A stretch of DNA of 32,780 bases from a virus, in the IMG/VR virus record IMGVR_UViG_3300032050_000499, positions 1 to 32,780 of that record; one strand, 5' to 3'. Positions 23,391 through 30,580 of the stretch are shown one piece after another; the stretch's first letter is position 1; the number at the start of each line of letters is the position of its first letter. The position numbers were made by a program, and so were the translations under genes. Below the pieces are notes generated by a model that worked only from the letters and a program-made list of their open reading frames with translations, was not told where the DNA came from and ran no database searches.

Positions 23391-24536
23391 TTAACCTATT
23401 GCGTAATCTCCGTAATTAGGTCTTAATTGCTTCCAAGTTATTGCGTATCTCGATGCATCGACAAAGTGATTGAAGGCATCTACTGGATGGTTACTCAAGT
23501 GTCCGTTTTTGTCTTCTTGATACTTATAGTTCCTCAACTCTTTCAGTCCGTTTACACTTCGGGAGGTAATGAATAAAGGTCTGCTCCGCATAAATTGAAT
23601 CCCTGCTCTAACACTATCTGCGCCTTTCATACAAGGATGAATGTTCACTCCATAGCGATGTATCTCATCAATTGATTTCGGCTCTGCGGAATCGGCTATC
23701 ACCGGGCATTCATATTCCTTCAAAGTTCGTGCGATATCAGAGTTGCTCAAGTTCGTTGAGTATACCAACTCATCCATCAGGAAGGAGTGACCATCGGAGT
23801 AAATTGCCACTATCGCAGTAGGATCATTCGAGTATCCGAAATCGACTCCGATATTATAAAGTTTGAATCCTGATGGGATACATTCCACTTCTTTGTAGTG
23901 CGTGAATATCGTTGCCCTGCTGACTCCTCTTTCTCCTAATCCGTAAACTCTCCAATAATTTTCATCGGCCTCTTTTAACCTCTCGATTTCCCTGATGGTG
24001 TTGTCATCGAGGTAAGGGTTGTCAAGGTAAGTGGTTTGAAAGAACTCCACATCATCTCTCGTTAAGACTTGGTCATATATCCAATGAAACTCATCGGAGG
24101 GGTTATAGTCAATAATCACCCTATCGGTAGTCCGTAGTAGTAACTGCCTCCAATCTTCCAGGTCTATTTCGTTCGCTTCGTTGATGAATAGGATATCCCT
24201 CTTCCTTCCCCGAACCTTCTGCGGTTGGTCGATAGAGATGAACTCGACTAAATTGCCGAAGAGGATATAAGTGCCTTCGGTCTTGTTATGCAACTTCTCA
24301 TCATACCATCCTTCTCGATTAATGATTTGGAAAAAGTCACGCATCGCAGTTGCCTTCAAAGCAGGATATGTCTTTCTGCAAATGGTTATGACCGAACTTG
24401 AGTTCTTGTTCTTCAGGCAGTATTCGATGAGAACGAGTAGGATTGAATAGGTCTTCCCGGAACGAGTACCTCCTTGATGCACCTGAACTCGCTTGGTGCT
24501 TTTTTTAGAATGGTAATAGGTCGATGGTTGCTTCAT
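23391..24536 (-). CDS. terminase large subunit
   Basis: The 381-aa protein has a Walker A motif (GGTRSGKT, 22-29), Walker B (DILFINE, 114-120) and an RNase H-like nuclease domain (VDFGYSNDPTA with D232, and IADSAEPKSI with D282; C-terminal DAFNHFVDASRYA). This is the XtmB/PBSX-type packaging motor that cuts and translocates concatemeric DNA. It overlaps the small subunit gene by 4 nt. The length is a little short for the family but complete. Confidence 0.93.
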   Translation of the reverse strand: MKQPSTYYHSKKSTKRVQVHQGGTRSGKTYSILLVLIEYCLKNKNSSSVITICRKTYPALKATAMRDFFQIINREGWYDEKLHNKTEGTYILFGNLVEFISIDQPQKVRGRKRDILFINEANEIDLEDWRQLLLRTTDRVIIDYNPSDEFHWIYDQVLTRDDVEFFQTTYLDNPYLDDNTIREIERLKEADENYWRVYGLGERGVSRATIFTHYKEVECIPSGFKLYNIGVDFGYSNDPTAIVAIYSDGHSFLMDELVYSTNLSNSDIARTLKEYECPVIADSAEPKSIDEIHRYGVNIHPCMKGADSVRAGIQFMRSRPLFITSRSVNGLKELRNYKYQEDKNGHLSNHPVDAFNHFVDASRYAITWKQLRPNYGDYAIG

Positions 24537-24862
24537 TCAGTAAACCAAGAAGGCTTGATGCTCTCCGTGACATTTATCTCTTGGCTTTCCACATATCCCC
24601 TCTTCTTGCCTTTTGTCTTCAAAAAGAAAATAGTCGCAGTTGAATTGCCATCTTGGATTTGCTTGTGGAGTTGGCTCTCTGCAAAATCTATTGCTACATC
24701 ACCTATCTCTTCGACTGCCTTCTTGTAATCGGCATCATCCTTCATCCATTCGTAGTGAGTAGTCCTCCCGATGCCTACTATCTTGCAAGCAGAGGTCACA
24801 ACTCCAAGAGATTTTTCCAAAGCATCCAACATTGCTTTTTTATGTTGTTCAGTTTTGTCCAT
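24533..24862 (-). CDS. terminase small subunit
   Basis: The 109-aa protein has an N-terminal helix-turn-helix (LGVVTSACKIVGIGRTTHYE, WMKDD) and a helical oligomerisation part with AESQLHKQIQDGNSTATIFF, LKTKGKKRGY. This is typical of small terminase subunits that recognise packaging sites. Its place directly upstream of the large subunit in transcript order agrees. A spacing of 3 nt separates it from the methyltransferase gene. Confidence 0.88.
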   Translation of the reverse strand: MDKTEQHKKAMLDALEKSLGVVTSACKIVGIGRTTHYEWMKDDADYKKAVEEIGDVAIDFAESQLHKQIQDGNSTATIFFLKTKGKKRGYVESQEINVTESIKPSWFTE

Positions 24863-24865
24863 TAT

Positions 24866-25963
24866 TTATATCTCTTTGCCATTCTTTTTGATTATCAATG
24901 TTGAATCCAACTTTCTCATTCGGTCTACAATCACTTGGCAGTATTTAGGGTCTAATTCCATCCCGTAACATTTACGTTTTAGTTGGTGTGATGCAACCAT
25001 TGTTGAACCGCTGCCTGTGAATGCATCAAAAATCAAATTGCAATTTTCCGCCCACTTCAAACAAAATGACATAACTTCAATTGGTTTTTGTGTTGGGTGT
25101 ACACTACCCTGCAAAGCTGCTCTGTTGACCGTAACTGCTCTTAAGGGTTTGTCTTCGCTTGTCCATGCAAGTTCGCCGTCACTCATTGTTAAACCATCTT
25201 GTCCTTTTGACCAATAAATCCATCCACGGGTTGCTGGCAATAAATCTGCAAAGTAATTTCCACCCCAAATAATTGCCTTATTTGCAAAAGACAAAATCAG
25301 TTCAAATGTGCTTTGTTCTGGTCGCTGATTATCCCATCCCCTAAATTCGTGATGCTTTCTATTATGCTTTGGGTTTTTTGCTTTGCTTTCCTTTTGTCCA
25401 TCAATACCTATTCCATAGGGTGGGTCAGTCAATAATAAATCCGCTTTCTCGCCGTTCATCAACCTTGCCACTTGGTCGCTATCTGTACTATCCCCACAAA
25501 GCAAACGGTGTTCGCCTATCTCAAATAAATCTCCTAAAACAATATCCGTTTTTATTTCATCAGGCATTTCAAAATCATCTTCTTCTGCTTCCAATTCCTG
25601 AAATGCGAATCCCGGAACTTCAAGTCCCCACTCTTCTAATTGAGAGACATCCCAATCATTGGCAAGGATATCCCAATCCCATTCGCCGAATCCAACATTG
25701 TCTTTGATTATGAACTCTTGCTGCTTCTCTTCCGACCAATCAACTATTTCGATAGGTACTTCTTTCCACCCTGCTTCTTGCATTGCCTTCAGTCGCATAT
25801 TGCCGCCCAGTACTATCATATCTTGATTGACTACGATAGGGCGCACCTCTGCCATTTCAGGAAGGTCTTTCAATGACTGAACAAGTTTCCGAAACTTGTC
25901 ATCCTTAATTACTCTTGGGTTGTTCGGATTGCTTTTTACTTCGGATATTTTTACTCTCTTCAT
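24866..25963 (-). CDS. ParB-like domain fused to a DNA methyltransferase
   Basis: The 365-aa protein has a ParB/Srx-like N-terminal domain (about 1-115: ISEVKSNPNNPRVI, then VLGGNMRLKAMQEAGWKEVP). A beta-class N4/N6 amino-methyltransferase follows: LLTDPPYGIGIDG (DPPY 180-183), HPTQKP (289-294), FDAFTGSGST (SAM site, about 312-321). It likely methylates phage DNA at a specific site, protecting it from host nucleases or marking it for packaging next to terminase. The methyltransferase part uses more A/T-rich codons than the N-terminal part, hinting at a fusion of separate origin. Three 15-bp repeats overlap its start. Confidence 0.9.
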   Translation of the reverse strand: MKRVKISEVKSNPNNPRVIKDDKFRKLVQSLKDLPEMAEVRPIVVNQDMIVLGGNMRLKAMQEAGWKEVPIEIVDWSEEKQQEFIIKDNVGFGEWDWDILANDWDVSQLEEWGLEVPGFAFQELEAEEDDFEMPDEIKTDIVLGDLFEIGEHRLLCGDSTDSDQVARLMNGEKADLLLTDPPYGIGIDGQKESKAKNPKHNRKHHEFRGWDNQRPEQSTFELILSFANKAIIWGGNYFADLLPATRGWIYWSKGQDGLTMSDGELAWTSEDKPLRAVTVNRAALQGSVHPTQKPIEVMSFCLKWAENCNLIFDAFTGSGSTMVASHQLKRKCYGMELDPKYCQVIVDRMRKLDSTLIIKKNGKEI

Positions 25964-26001
25964 ATAGTACCTTTGGGTATAGTACCACTTGGTATAGTGG
26001 A
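25963..26001. promoter_or_regulatory. three 15-bp direct repeats upstream of the ParB-methyltransferase gene
   Basis: TATAGTACC begins at 25963 and 25978, with the related TATAGTGGA at 25993, an exact 15-bp period. The first copy reaches into the start codon. On the transcript part of the array can also form a short hairpin (CCACU/AGUGG, 25985-26000). They lie in one of the larger gene-free gaps (25964-26053) and may be operator sites or a translational control element. Confidence 0.5.
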
Positions 26002-26053
26002 AAGCACTCGAAGATTCTCAATCTGCCTGAAAATGCTCTTCTTTAAGTTCTTT

Positions 26054-26275
26054 TTATTTTTCGGCTTTTGCTTCACCTTTTTTTTCCTTGCCATTCTCTT
26101 TATCTATTAACATAGTTAGGTAGTGCATTGCCTTGTATAGGTCTTTTACTCCGTCTTTGCGCTTATACCTCGTTACATACTTTATTATGTTCCCTTCGCA
26201 GAACCCTAAACCATTCGCCTCGATATAATCGATTGGTTGAATAGGAACATCGTAGTGAGTTACTTTTTCTCCCAT
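26054..26275 (-). CDS. DUF3310-like protein
   Basis: From the ATG at 26275 (MGEKVTHYDVPIQPIDYIEA) the 73-aa protein carries the DUF3310 core: HYDVPIQPIDYIEANGLGFC, EGNIIKYVTRYKRKDGVKDL, KAMHYL. It ends in a Lys/Glu-rich tail. DUF3310 proteins are common in phages and near nucleotide-metabolism or replication genes; the function is not established. An ATG at 26287 is also possible. The longer frame from 26338 begins with TTG within the upstream gene and is less likely. Confidence 0.8.
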   Translation of the reverse strand: MGEKVTHYDVPIQPIDYIEANGLGFCEGNIIKYVTRYKRKDGVKDLYKAMHYLTMLIDKENGKEKKGEAKAEK

Positions 26276-26391
26276 TGATTTATGCATATTGCGTAGGCTT
26301 GGTCTTCGCCGTATTCCCCTATGATTTGAGTTATACAACGAGTGAGAAACTCATCCTCGTTCTCCCCTGCGTTTGGTTTTGGTATTGGCAT
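26260..26391 (-). CDS. small protein with C...CxxQW motif (43 aa)
   Basis: The frame begins MPIPKPNAGENEDEFLTRCI and ends AYAICINQWEKK. This closely follows a phage motif (PxPxxxE.ExEFxxRC...EY.D..QA.AIC..QW) that I have seen as a short stand-alone protein and at the ends of phage head proteins. It overlaps the DUF3310 start by 16 nt. Given the specific motif it is very probably real. Role unknown. Confidence 0.75.
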   Translation of the reverse strand: MPIPKPNAGENEDEFLTRCITQIIGEYGEDQAYAICINQWEKK

Positions 26392-26593
26392 AATCTCTTA
26401 TATTACTGCGGTCATCAATATATGGGTGAGTCAGGTCGATGTTAATCCCTCTTCTGGAGTAGATTATCTGCTTCGCCATCTTCCCCAGTTCCGTTCCCCG
26501 ATTCAACCACCATATCTGCCCGAGCCTCTCTTGCGAGTATCTCGATAGCATATCGTAGTTGATTTCTATTTCTTGTGTATCGTTCATATTCAT
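26351..26593 (-). CDS. possible overlapping ORF (80 aa)
   Basis: The frame (MLSRYSQERLGQIWWLNRGT, then LGKMAKQIIYSRRGINIDLT) has protein-like composition. It overlaps the 86-aa ORF upstream by about 152 nt and the 43-aa gene by 41 nt. It may start at 26551 instead. Either this or the 3' part of the 86-aa ORF may be a shadow; from sequence alone I cannot choose. Confidence 0.5.
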   Translation of the reverse strand: MNMNDTQEIEINYDMLSRYSQERLGQIWWLNRGTELGKMAKQIIYSRRGINIDLTHPYIDDRSNIRDYANTKTKRRGERG

Positions 26594-26702
26594 CCTTTTT
26601 TTCTCTCCTTAATTTCCGTGTCCATTGCACTTGGTCATAAGCAATTAAGCCAGTAACCAAGAATTCTATAGGATAACTTAATCCAACTTTTTCTTCAGCC
26701 AT
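26442..26702 (-). CDS. hypothetical protein (86 aa), overlapping ORF pair
   Basis: The start at 26702 overlaps the 119-aa gene by 25 nt. The N-terminal two thirds (LSYPIEFLVTGLIAYDQVQW, then DEYERYTRNRNQLRYAIEIL) look like a real charged helical protein. The last 30 residues (GNGTGEDGEADNLL) are low-complexity and coincide with the overlap with the 80-aa ORF, so they may be read-through into shadow sequence. Confidence 0.55.
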   Translation of the reverse strand: MAEEKVGLSYPIEFLVTGLIAYDQVQWTRKLRREKKDEYERYTRNRNQLRYAIEILAREARADMVVESGNGTGEDGEADNLLQKRD

Positions 26703-27037
26703 TCGATTATTTTTTCGGTGTGGTGTTTATAGAAATCTTTGAATTGAGAGTATCCTTTATTATCCTGCTCCCACATCTTAAAAAGCACTCCCCTGATGCG
26801 TTGCGATTGTGTTTTTGGTTGGTCATAGAGGTCGGTCTCCAAAGCATCAAGTTCATCTATCTCTTCCTTGCTTAATTGTTCCTCTGCCCGAAAGTACAAG
26901 TATCCAAATCCGTCAAGCATTTGGTGAATGTGCATAATCTCTTCAGGTGATTTCTCTTGAGTAATAAATCGAAGAGTAACACATTTATCCTTTCGTGGCG
27001 AATATCCATCTAATTGTGCTGCGGTGATTAACTTCAT
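26678..27037 (-). CDS. hypothetical phage protein (119 aa)
   Basis: An acidic helical protein (EEIMHIHQMLDGFGYLYFRA, then QRIRGVLFKMWEQDNKGYSQ, FKDFYKHHTEKIIEWLKKKL). The arrangement 'IRGVLFxxWxxxxxGFxxFxxFYxxxMExII' recurs in uncharacterised proteins from many phages. No function assigned. It lies among replication- and methylation-related small genes. Confidence 0.75.
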   Translation of the reverse strand: MKLITAAQLDGYSPRKDKCVTLRFITQEKSPEEIMHIHQMLDGFGYLYFRAEEQLSKEEIDELDALETDLYDQPKTQSQRIRGVLFKMWEQDNKGYSQFKDFYKHHTEKIIEWLKKKLD

Positions 27038-27058
27038 CGTACTAATATAACGATTTTG

Positions 27059-27283
27059 CTATAAATATAGACACCTATTGCTAACTATCTCAAGCAGTTT
27101 CATCCCATATTTTTCAGCCAAGTCAATCTCGATTGCTGATGCCTCCCCTCCATTAATACTCTCTCCGTACTTTGTAGTAAGTCGAAGATATGAGTTCATC
27201 TCGTGTACGCACGAACTCCATAGGTGACCATTGAGTGCCATCTCTGCATCCTCTTGGTTGTCAAACTCGATTGTTATTTTCAT
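27059..27283 (-). CDS. small conserved phage protein (74 aa)
   Basis: The protein (MKITIEFDNQEDAEMALNGH, then CVHEMNSYLRLTTKYGESIN) resembles a widespread small phage protein with ITIEF...EA..AL.G......ExxxxLR...KY. No activity is known to me. It lies 1 nt after the methyltransferase gene stop, so it is part of the operon. Confidence 0.75.
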   Translation of the reverse strand: MKITIEFDNQEDAEMALNGHLWSSCVHEMNSYLRLTTKYGESINGGEASAIEIDLAEKYGMKLLEIVSNRCLYL

Positions 27284-27284
27284 T

Positions 27285-27899
27285 TCAAAATAGTTTTTGT
27301 TGAGCCATATGGTTGTTTATTCTCTCCATTGCTTTATCGAAATACTCTTTGTCAAGTTCACACGCTGTCAAGTCAAAGCCGTAGTCATGGCACGCTATTG
27401 CTATTGAGCCACTACCTAAATGCGTATCAAGTATTTTATCTTTTGGCTTTGCGTATTTGTCTAAAAGCCATTTGTAAAGGGCAACGGGTTTTTGTGTGGG
27501 GTGTATTCTATTTTGTTGACTTGGGTGTTTATCAAACTTTTTAGCACTTGAATTAAACGAAGTCCACGCCAGTTCTAATTGAGCAAATGTAACATCTTCA
27601 GAAAAACCTTTATCCCATAATAACCAACATGAAGACGGTTTTAAAAATTCAGTCATGTAATTACCACCCCAAACAATTTGATTTTTGCTAACTCTAAATA
27701 ACTCATTAAAATATTCTTTTGTAGGTATTGAACTGTCATTTCCAGCAAATTTATGATAATTGCTTTTTTTATCTCCTTTTCTTCTACCCATTGAAATATT
27801 AATTCCTATCCCATAAGGCGGATCTACAATAGCCAAATCAAAATACTTATCAGGATAGCGAGCCATTAACTCCATATTATCCTCGTTTGTTATTTTCAT
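27285..27899 (-). CDS. stand-alone N4/N6 DNA methyltransferase
   Basis: The 204-aa protein has DPPYG (26-30), a WGGNYMTEFL segment, HPTQKP (133-138) and a SAM-binding DTHLGSGSIAIA (about 158-169), typical of beta-class amino-methyltransferases of phage type. No cognate restriction enzyme is adjacent, so it is an orphan enzyme, likely modifying phage DNA. The gene is visibly richer in A/T than its neighbours, suggesting recent acquisition. ATGA overlap with the upstream membrane-protein gene integrates it in the operon. Confidence 0.9.
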   Translation of the reverse strand: MKITNEDNMELMARYPDKYFDLAIVDPPYGIGINISMGRRKGDKKSNYHKFAGNDSSIPTKEYFNELFRVSKNQIVWGGNYMTEFLKPSSCWLLWDKGFSEDVTFAQLELAWTSFNSSAKKFDKHPSQQNRIHPTQKPVALYKWLLDKYAKPKDKILDTHLGSGSIAIACHDYGFDLTACELDKEYFDKAMERINNHMAQQKLF

Positions 27900-28156
27900 T
27901 TATGCGCTGTTTTTCGTAATCTAATTCCTTCTATGGTTATGATTGCTCCGAATCCAATAAGTGGCACATCGTATCTCTGCGGAACTTGATTCTGCCCAGC
28001 ATAGATGCCACCTGCAATCATTGTCAATCCTACAACCTTCCACACTCTGCTATATTGTACTTTCGTTTTATAAGTCATTCGTTGGTTGTGCCACTCCGAC
28101 CCTCGCCCGAATTGACCATAGGTGTTAATGCTAATGAACAAAAGTAGCCACTTCAT
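27896..28156 (-). CDS. hypothetical membrane protein (86 aa)
   Basis: The N-terminus (MKWLLLFISINTYGQ) looks like a signal peptide or first span. Two more hydrophobic stretches follow (VWKVVGLTMIAGGIYAG and VPLIGFGAIITIEGI). It overlaps both neighbours by 4 nt as ATGA. Likely a small inner-membrane protein; function unknown. Confidence 0.7.
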   Translation of the reverse strand: MKWLLLFISINTYGQFGRGSEWHNQRMTYKTKVQYSRVWKVVGLTMIAGGIYAGQNQVPQRYDVPLIGFGAIITIEGIRLRKTAHK

Positions 28157-28581
28157 TCGTTATCCACTAATTTAATTAGTTCATTCAGCATATCTTTAAC
28201 GCACTTGCCACAAGTGGTGTACTTCTGCTTTTTAGAGGTAGCCATATTGTAAGCATTCACTATCCTCTTCATATCATCGTTCAGGATTGATGGCTTGCCC
28301 TTATAATCTTTAACGATAGCCTTCAATTCTTCCATTGCTTCTGCGCTTATTTGCCTCTCCCATTTACCTACACTACAACTCGCTGAACTGAATTGCCACT
28401 TAACTGGCATAACGCATCCACACAAAGTGAATTCCTGACCATTATAGACTACTTTATCTCCAAGTGGATTCACCGCTCTAAATGTTCCACAAGTCCTCGT
28501 ATCGGGCTTGTAATACTCGCAGGAGAGACATAGTGACCTTCTGCGCTCCTTCTCTTTATTATCGACAAAGATTTTAAACAT
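28153..28581 (-). CDS. Cys-rich putative zinc-binding protein (142 aa)
   Basis: The protein has LCLSCEYY, RTCG, LCGCVM, ASCSVGKW and a C-terminal TTCGKCVKDML. The Cys pattern with CxxC and CGC...C...KW suggests one or two zinc ribbons. I recall similar Cys-rich proteins in Bacteroidota phages without known function. It follows the sigma-like gene, overlapping it by 8 nt. The left copy is truncated at the window start. Confidence 0.75.
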   Translation of the reverse strand: MFKIFVDNKEKERRRSLCLSCEYYKPDTRTCGTFRAVNPLGDKVVYNGQEFTLCGCVMPVKWQFSSASCSVGKWERQISAEAMEELKAIVKDYKGKPSILNDDMKRIVNAYNMATSKKQKYTTCGKCVKDMLNELIKLVDNE

Positions 28582-29020
28582 ATTCGTGGATGATTTTCTT
28601 GACCTTATCTAATGTAGAATAAATCGTTCTTTCTGGTATCCCAGTATTCACCGCAAGTTGTCGCATATTTTCCCCCTGAAGATATAAGTCAAACACCAAT
28701 CTATCAAACGCATCGAGATAACGAATTATCTCATCAATTTTCTCAAGGCACTCCCTTCTATCCATATCATAAGTAGCAACTATTTCGGGCATATCATCGG
28801 TATCCTGATGACTGCTCCTCTTCCACTTGGAATCTCTTATTATTCTGCTTATGGTAAGTTTAAAATAGTAGTCGGTTTGTGCATCACTTTGGTATTCGAA
28901 ATCCGCATTAATTACCTTGATGTAGGCTTCGTGAACTAAATCGTGAGGTAAGTTAGTCATTGCCCCTGCATACCTGACCATTCGTGAATAATTACGATGT
29001 ACCCAACTATCCAAGTTCAT
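28574..29020 (-). CDS. sigma-70-family-like factor, right copy
   Basis: Homologue of 190-636. The protein changes are minimal (N to S, E to D, I to L in the longer frame), while many synonymous bases differ. In this copy the gene leads straight into the Cys-rich, methyltransferase, terminase and virion genes, so it is the last early regulator before the late block. The start at 29020 overlaps the HNH stop by 14 nt, as in the left copy. Confidence 0.72.
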   Translation of the reverse strand: MNLDSWVHRNYSRMVRYAGAMTNLPHDLVHEAYIKVINADFEYQSDAQTDYYFKLTISRIIRDSKWKRSSHQDTDDMPEIVATYDMDRRECLEKIDEIIRYLDAFDRLVFDLYLQGENMRQLAVNTGIPERTIYSTLDKVKKIIHEYV

Positions 29021-29393
29021 CGACCTTCCTTTTGTAAAGTTCAATGAGTTCACGCAAATCGGAGATAGAGAACTTTGCTATCTGCTGACTCTTGACTAAT
29101 ATCTCTTGTGCAGTTCCTTCGCCGTAGACCTCATCCAGTCTAATGCCAAATTGATATTGCTGACCTCCATTGGTCATATTGCACCGCTTACATTGAAACT
29201 GGACATTCCTTTCATCCCACCTTGTACTCATCTTCATTCGACTTTGGAAATGCCCTGCATCTACTTCGCTCCAATGTTTTGAAATTCCACAAGTGAAGCA
29301 AACTCCAAACCCATCACCACGACTGACACGCATCCGAATGTACTTCGAAAATATCGTGTCAAGTTTGGTGACAAGTTTGGTGCGTTCGCTCAT
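29007..29393 (-). CDS. NinG-like HNH/zinc recombination protein, right copy
   Basis: 128 aa, differing from the left copy by a single residue (V to I after CFTCG). All Cys/His positions are kept. Unlike the left copy, its start is not fused to the nuclease stop; it lies 6 nt after the stop of the 105-aa inserted gene. Confidence 0.85.
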   Translation of the reverse strand: MSERTKLVTKLDTIFSKYIRMRVSRGDGFGVCFTCGISKHWSEVDAGHFQSRMKMSTRWDERNVQFQCKRCNMTNGGQQYQFGIRLDEVYGEGTAQEILVKSQQIAKFSISDLRELIELYKRKVDELG

Positions 29394-29399
29394 ACGTTT

Positions 29400-29717
29400 T
29401 CACTTTTTTTTAAATCTGCATATGAAAGAGTTTTTGCTATATCGATACCATTCAAATCTATTTTCGAATTTGACTTTTAATAGATTTCCATCTTTAACTA
29501 AAGATAGCAATGCATTGTCACTTTGCGGATTAATTACAACCACATTAGTGGTGTGACTTTGGATGTATTCAATTTTATTTTTATCGAGAAAGGTCAATAT
29601 TTCTTTTACACTTCTATCTCTTTTTCTCTTTTTATCTTCTCGCATTGCTGCCGTAACGCAGTCACAAAAATCTTTGTGCCAATTGTCGCAGCAATATTGT
29701 GTCAATTCTTCCCTCAT
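29400..29717 (-). CDS. inserted accessory protein (105 aa), right copy only
   Basis: The start at 29717 (MREELTQYCCDNWHKDFCDC) overlaps the nuclease stop as ATGA. A longer frame to 29783 lies inside the nuclease gene and is unlikely. The sequence has a Cys-rich N-terminus, a basic middle (MREDKKRKRDRSVKE) and a C-terminal strand-rich part (VVVINPQSDNALLSLVKDGN). The gene is richer in A/T than its neighbours and absent in the left copy, where nuclease and NinG-like genes touch. It is a mobile accessory gene (moron-like). Function unknown. Confidence 0.75.
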   Translation of the reverse strand: MREELTQYCCDNWHKDFCDCVTAAMREDKKRKRDRSVKEILTFLDKNKIEYIQSHTTNVVVINPQSDNALLSLVKDGNLLKVKFENRFEWYRYSKNSFICRFKKK

Positions 29718-30424
29718 CGATACCAAGTTGGAATTGTCACTTCGTATGTTCCGATTGCATAAGATTCGGGAGTGCCATCCCAATTCTTAAATTTCCTAAT
29801 TAATTCCAATAACTGAACTCGCCCAGCAGATAATACCTCATAAGTCAGGTGATATTCCTGGACATTAAATGGCGCAGAATTCTCCACCGCAAGAATGTAG
29901 TAATCACTCATCCCAGTTATCTCACAATAGATTGCCGCTTGGATGTGGTACATCATATCGAATATCGTTCTGCTAAACGATTTAGGAGATGCGTCTTGAG
30001 TTGTTTTGATGTCTACTATATGTCGAATAGATATGCCGTCTACAATGCCTTTAAATTCGATGCCTTCAATCATTCCCGAAATTGGAACTTCAGGATTGAT
30101 TTTTTTAAGGCTTCTCCTCTCTTCGGATTGAACATTAGAAACCATCTTCAGGAGATTCTCATAGTCACCTCCATCTATTGCTTCCTTGCCTTTGTGTGCT
30201 TCGCTAAACGATTGCCATTCATCCTTACCTGCTTTTGTCCGCTTGTCGCATTTAGGCGCAATGGCGAATCGTTCTTCAAAGGTATCCGGCTCTAATAAGA
30301 GTGCGTGGAAGGCTCTTCCGAATGCCATCGCAGGAGTGTCCTTGTATTCCTTTGATATATATTCGAGATAGTGATTTGGTGACTTTGAAAAAGCCTTGAG
30401 TGATGAGTACGATAGATGTTTCAT
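29714..30424 (-). CDS. RecE-type PD-(D/E)XK exonuclease, right copy
   Basis: 236 aa, same motifs as the left copy (H40, D129, D138/K140, Q162) and only a handful of conservative differences. The start at 30424 has a leader ending in ATACACAATG. Here the gene is preceded directly by the 43-aa gene because the RHH gene is missing. Confidence 0.85.
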   Translation of the reverse strand: MKHLSYSSLKAFSKSPNHYLEYISKEYKDTPAMAFGRAFHALLLEPDTFEERFAIAPKCDKRTKAGKDEWQSFSEAHKGKEAIDGGDYENLLKMVSNVQSEERRSLKKINPEVPISGMIEGIEFKGIVDGISIRHIVDIKTTQDASPKSFSRTIFDMMYHIQAAIYCEITGMSDYYILAVENSAPFNVQEYHLTYEVLSAGRVQLLELIRKFKNWDGTPESYAIGTYEVTIPTWYR

Positions 30425-30448
30425 TGTGTATTGATTTTGTGTTTAATG

Positions 30449-30580
30449 TTATCCTTGTCCTACATTTAATTTGAGATATGTCTTGCTTGACTTCAGGAGG
30501 CTTCTCTTCTTTGAGTGCCTGCCTTTCATCTTTTTCTTCGGTTTGATGATGCGCTTCTGCGCTTCTTTCGGTTTAGCCAT
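30449..30580 (-). CDS. small basic protein, 43 aa, right copy
   Basis: MAKPKEAQKRIIKPKKKMKG and onward, with the same length as the left copy and few changes. Start overlaps the 169-aa gene stop by 8 nt. Its preserved frame while third positions drift supports a genuine protein. Confidence 0.75.
   Translation of the reverse strand: MAKPKEAQKRIIKPKKKMKGRHSKKRSLLKSSKTYLKLNVGQG

Noticed and set aside
26276-26338. Longer DUF3310 protein from a TTG at 26338
   Set aside because: The extra residues overlap the 43-aa gene in another frame and do not resemble the family; the ATG at 26275 precedes the conserved core directly.
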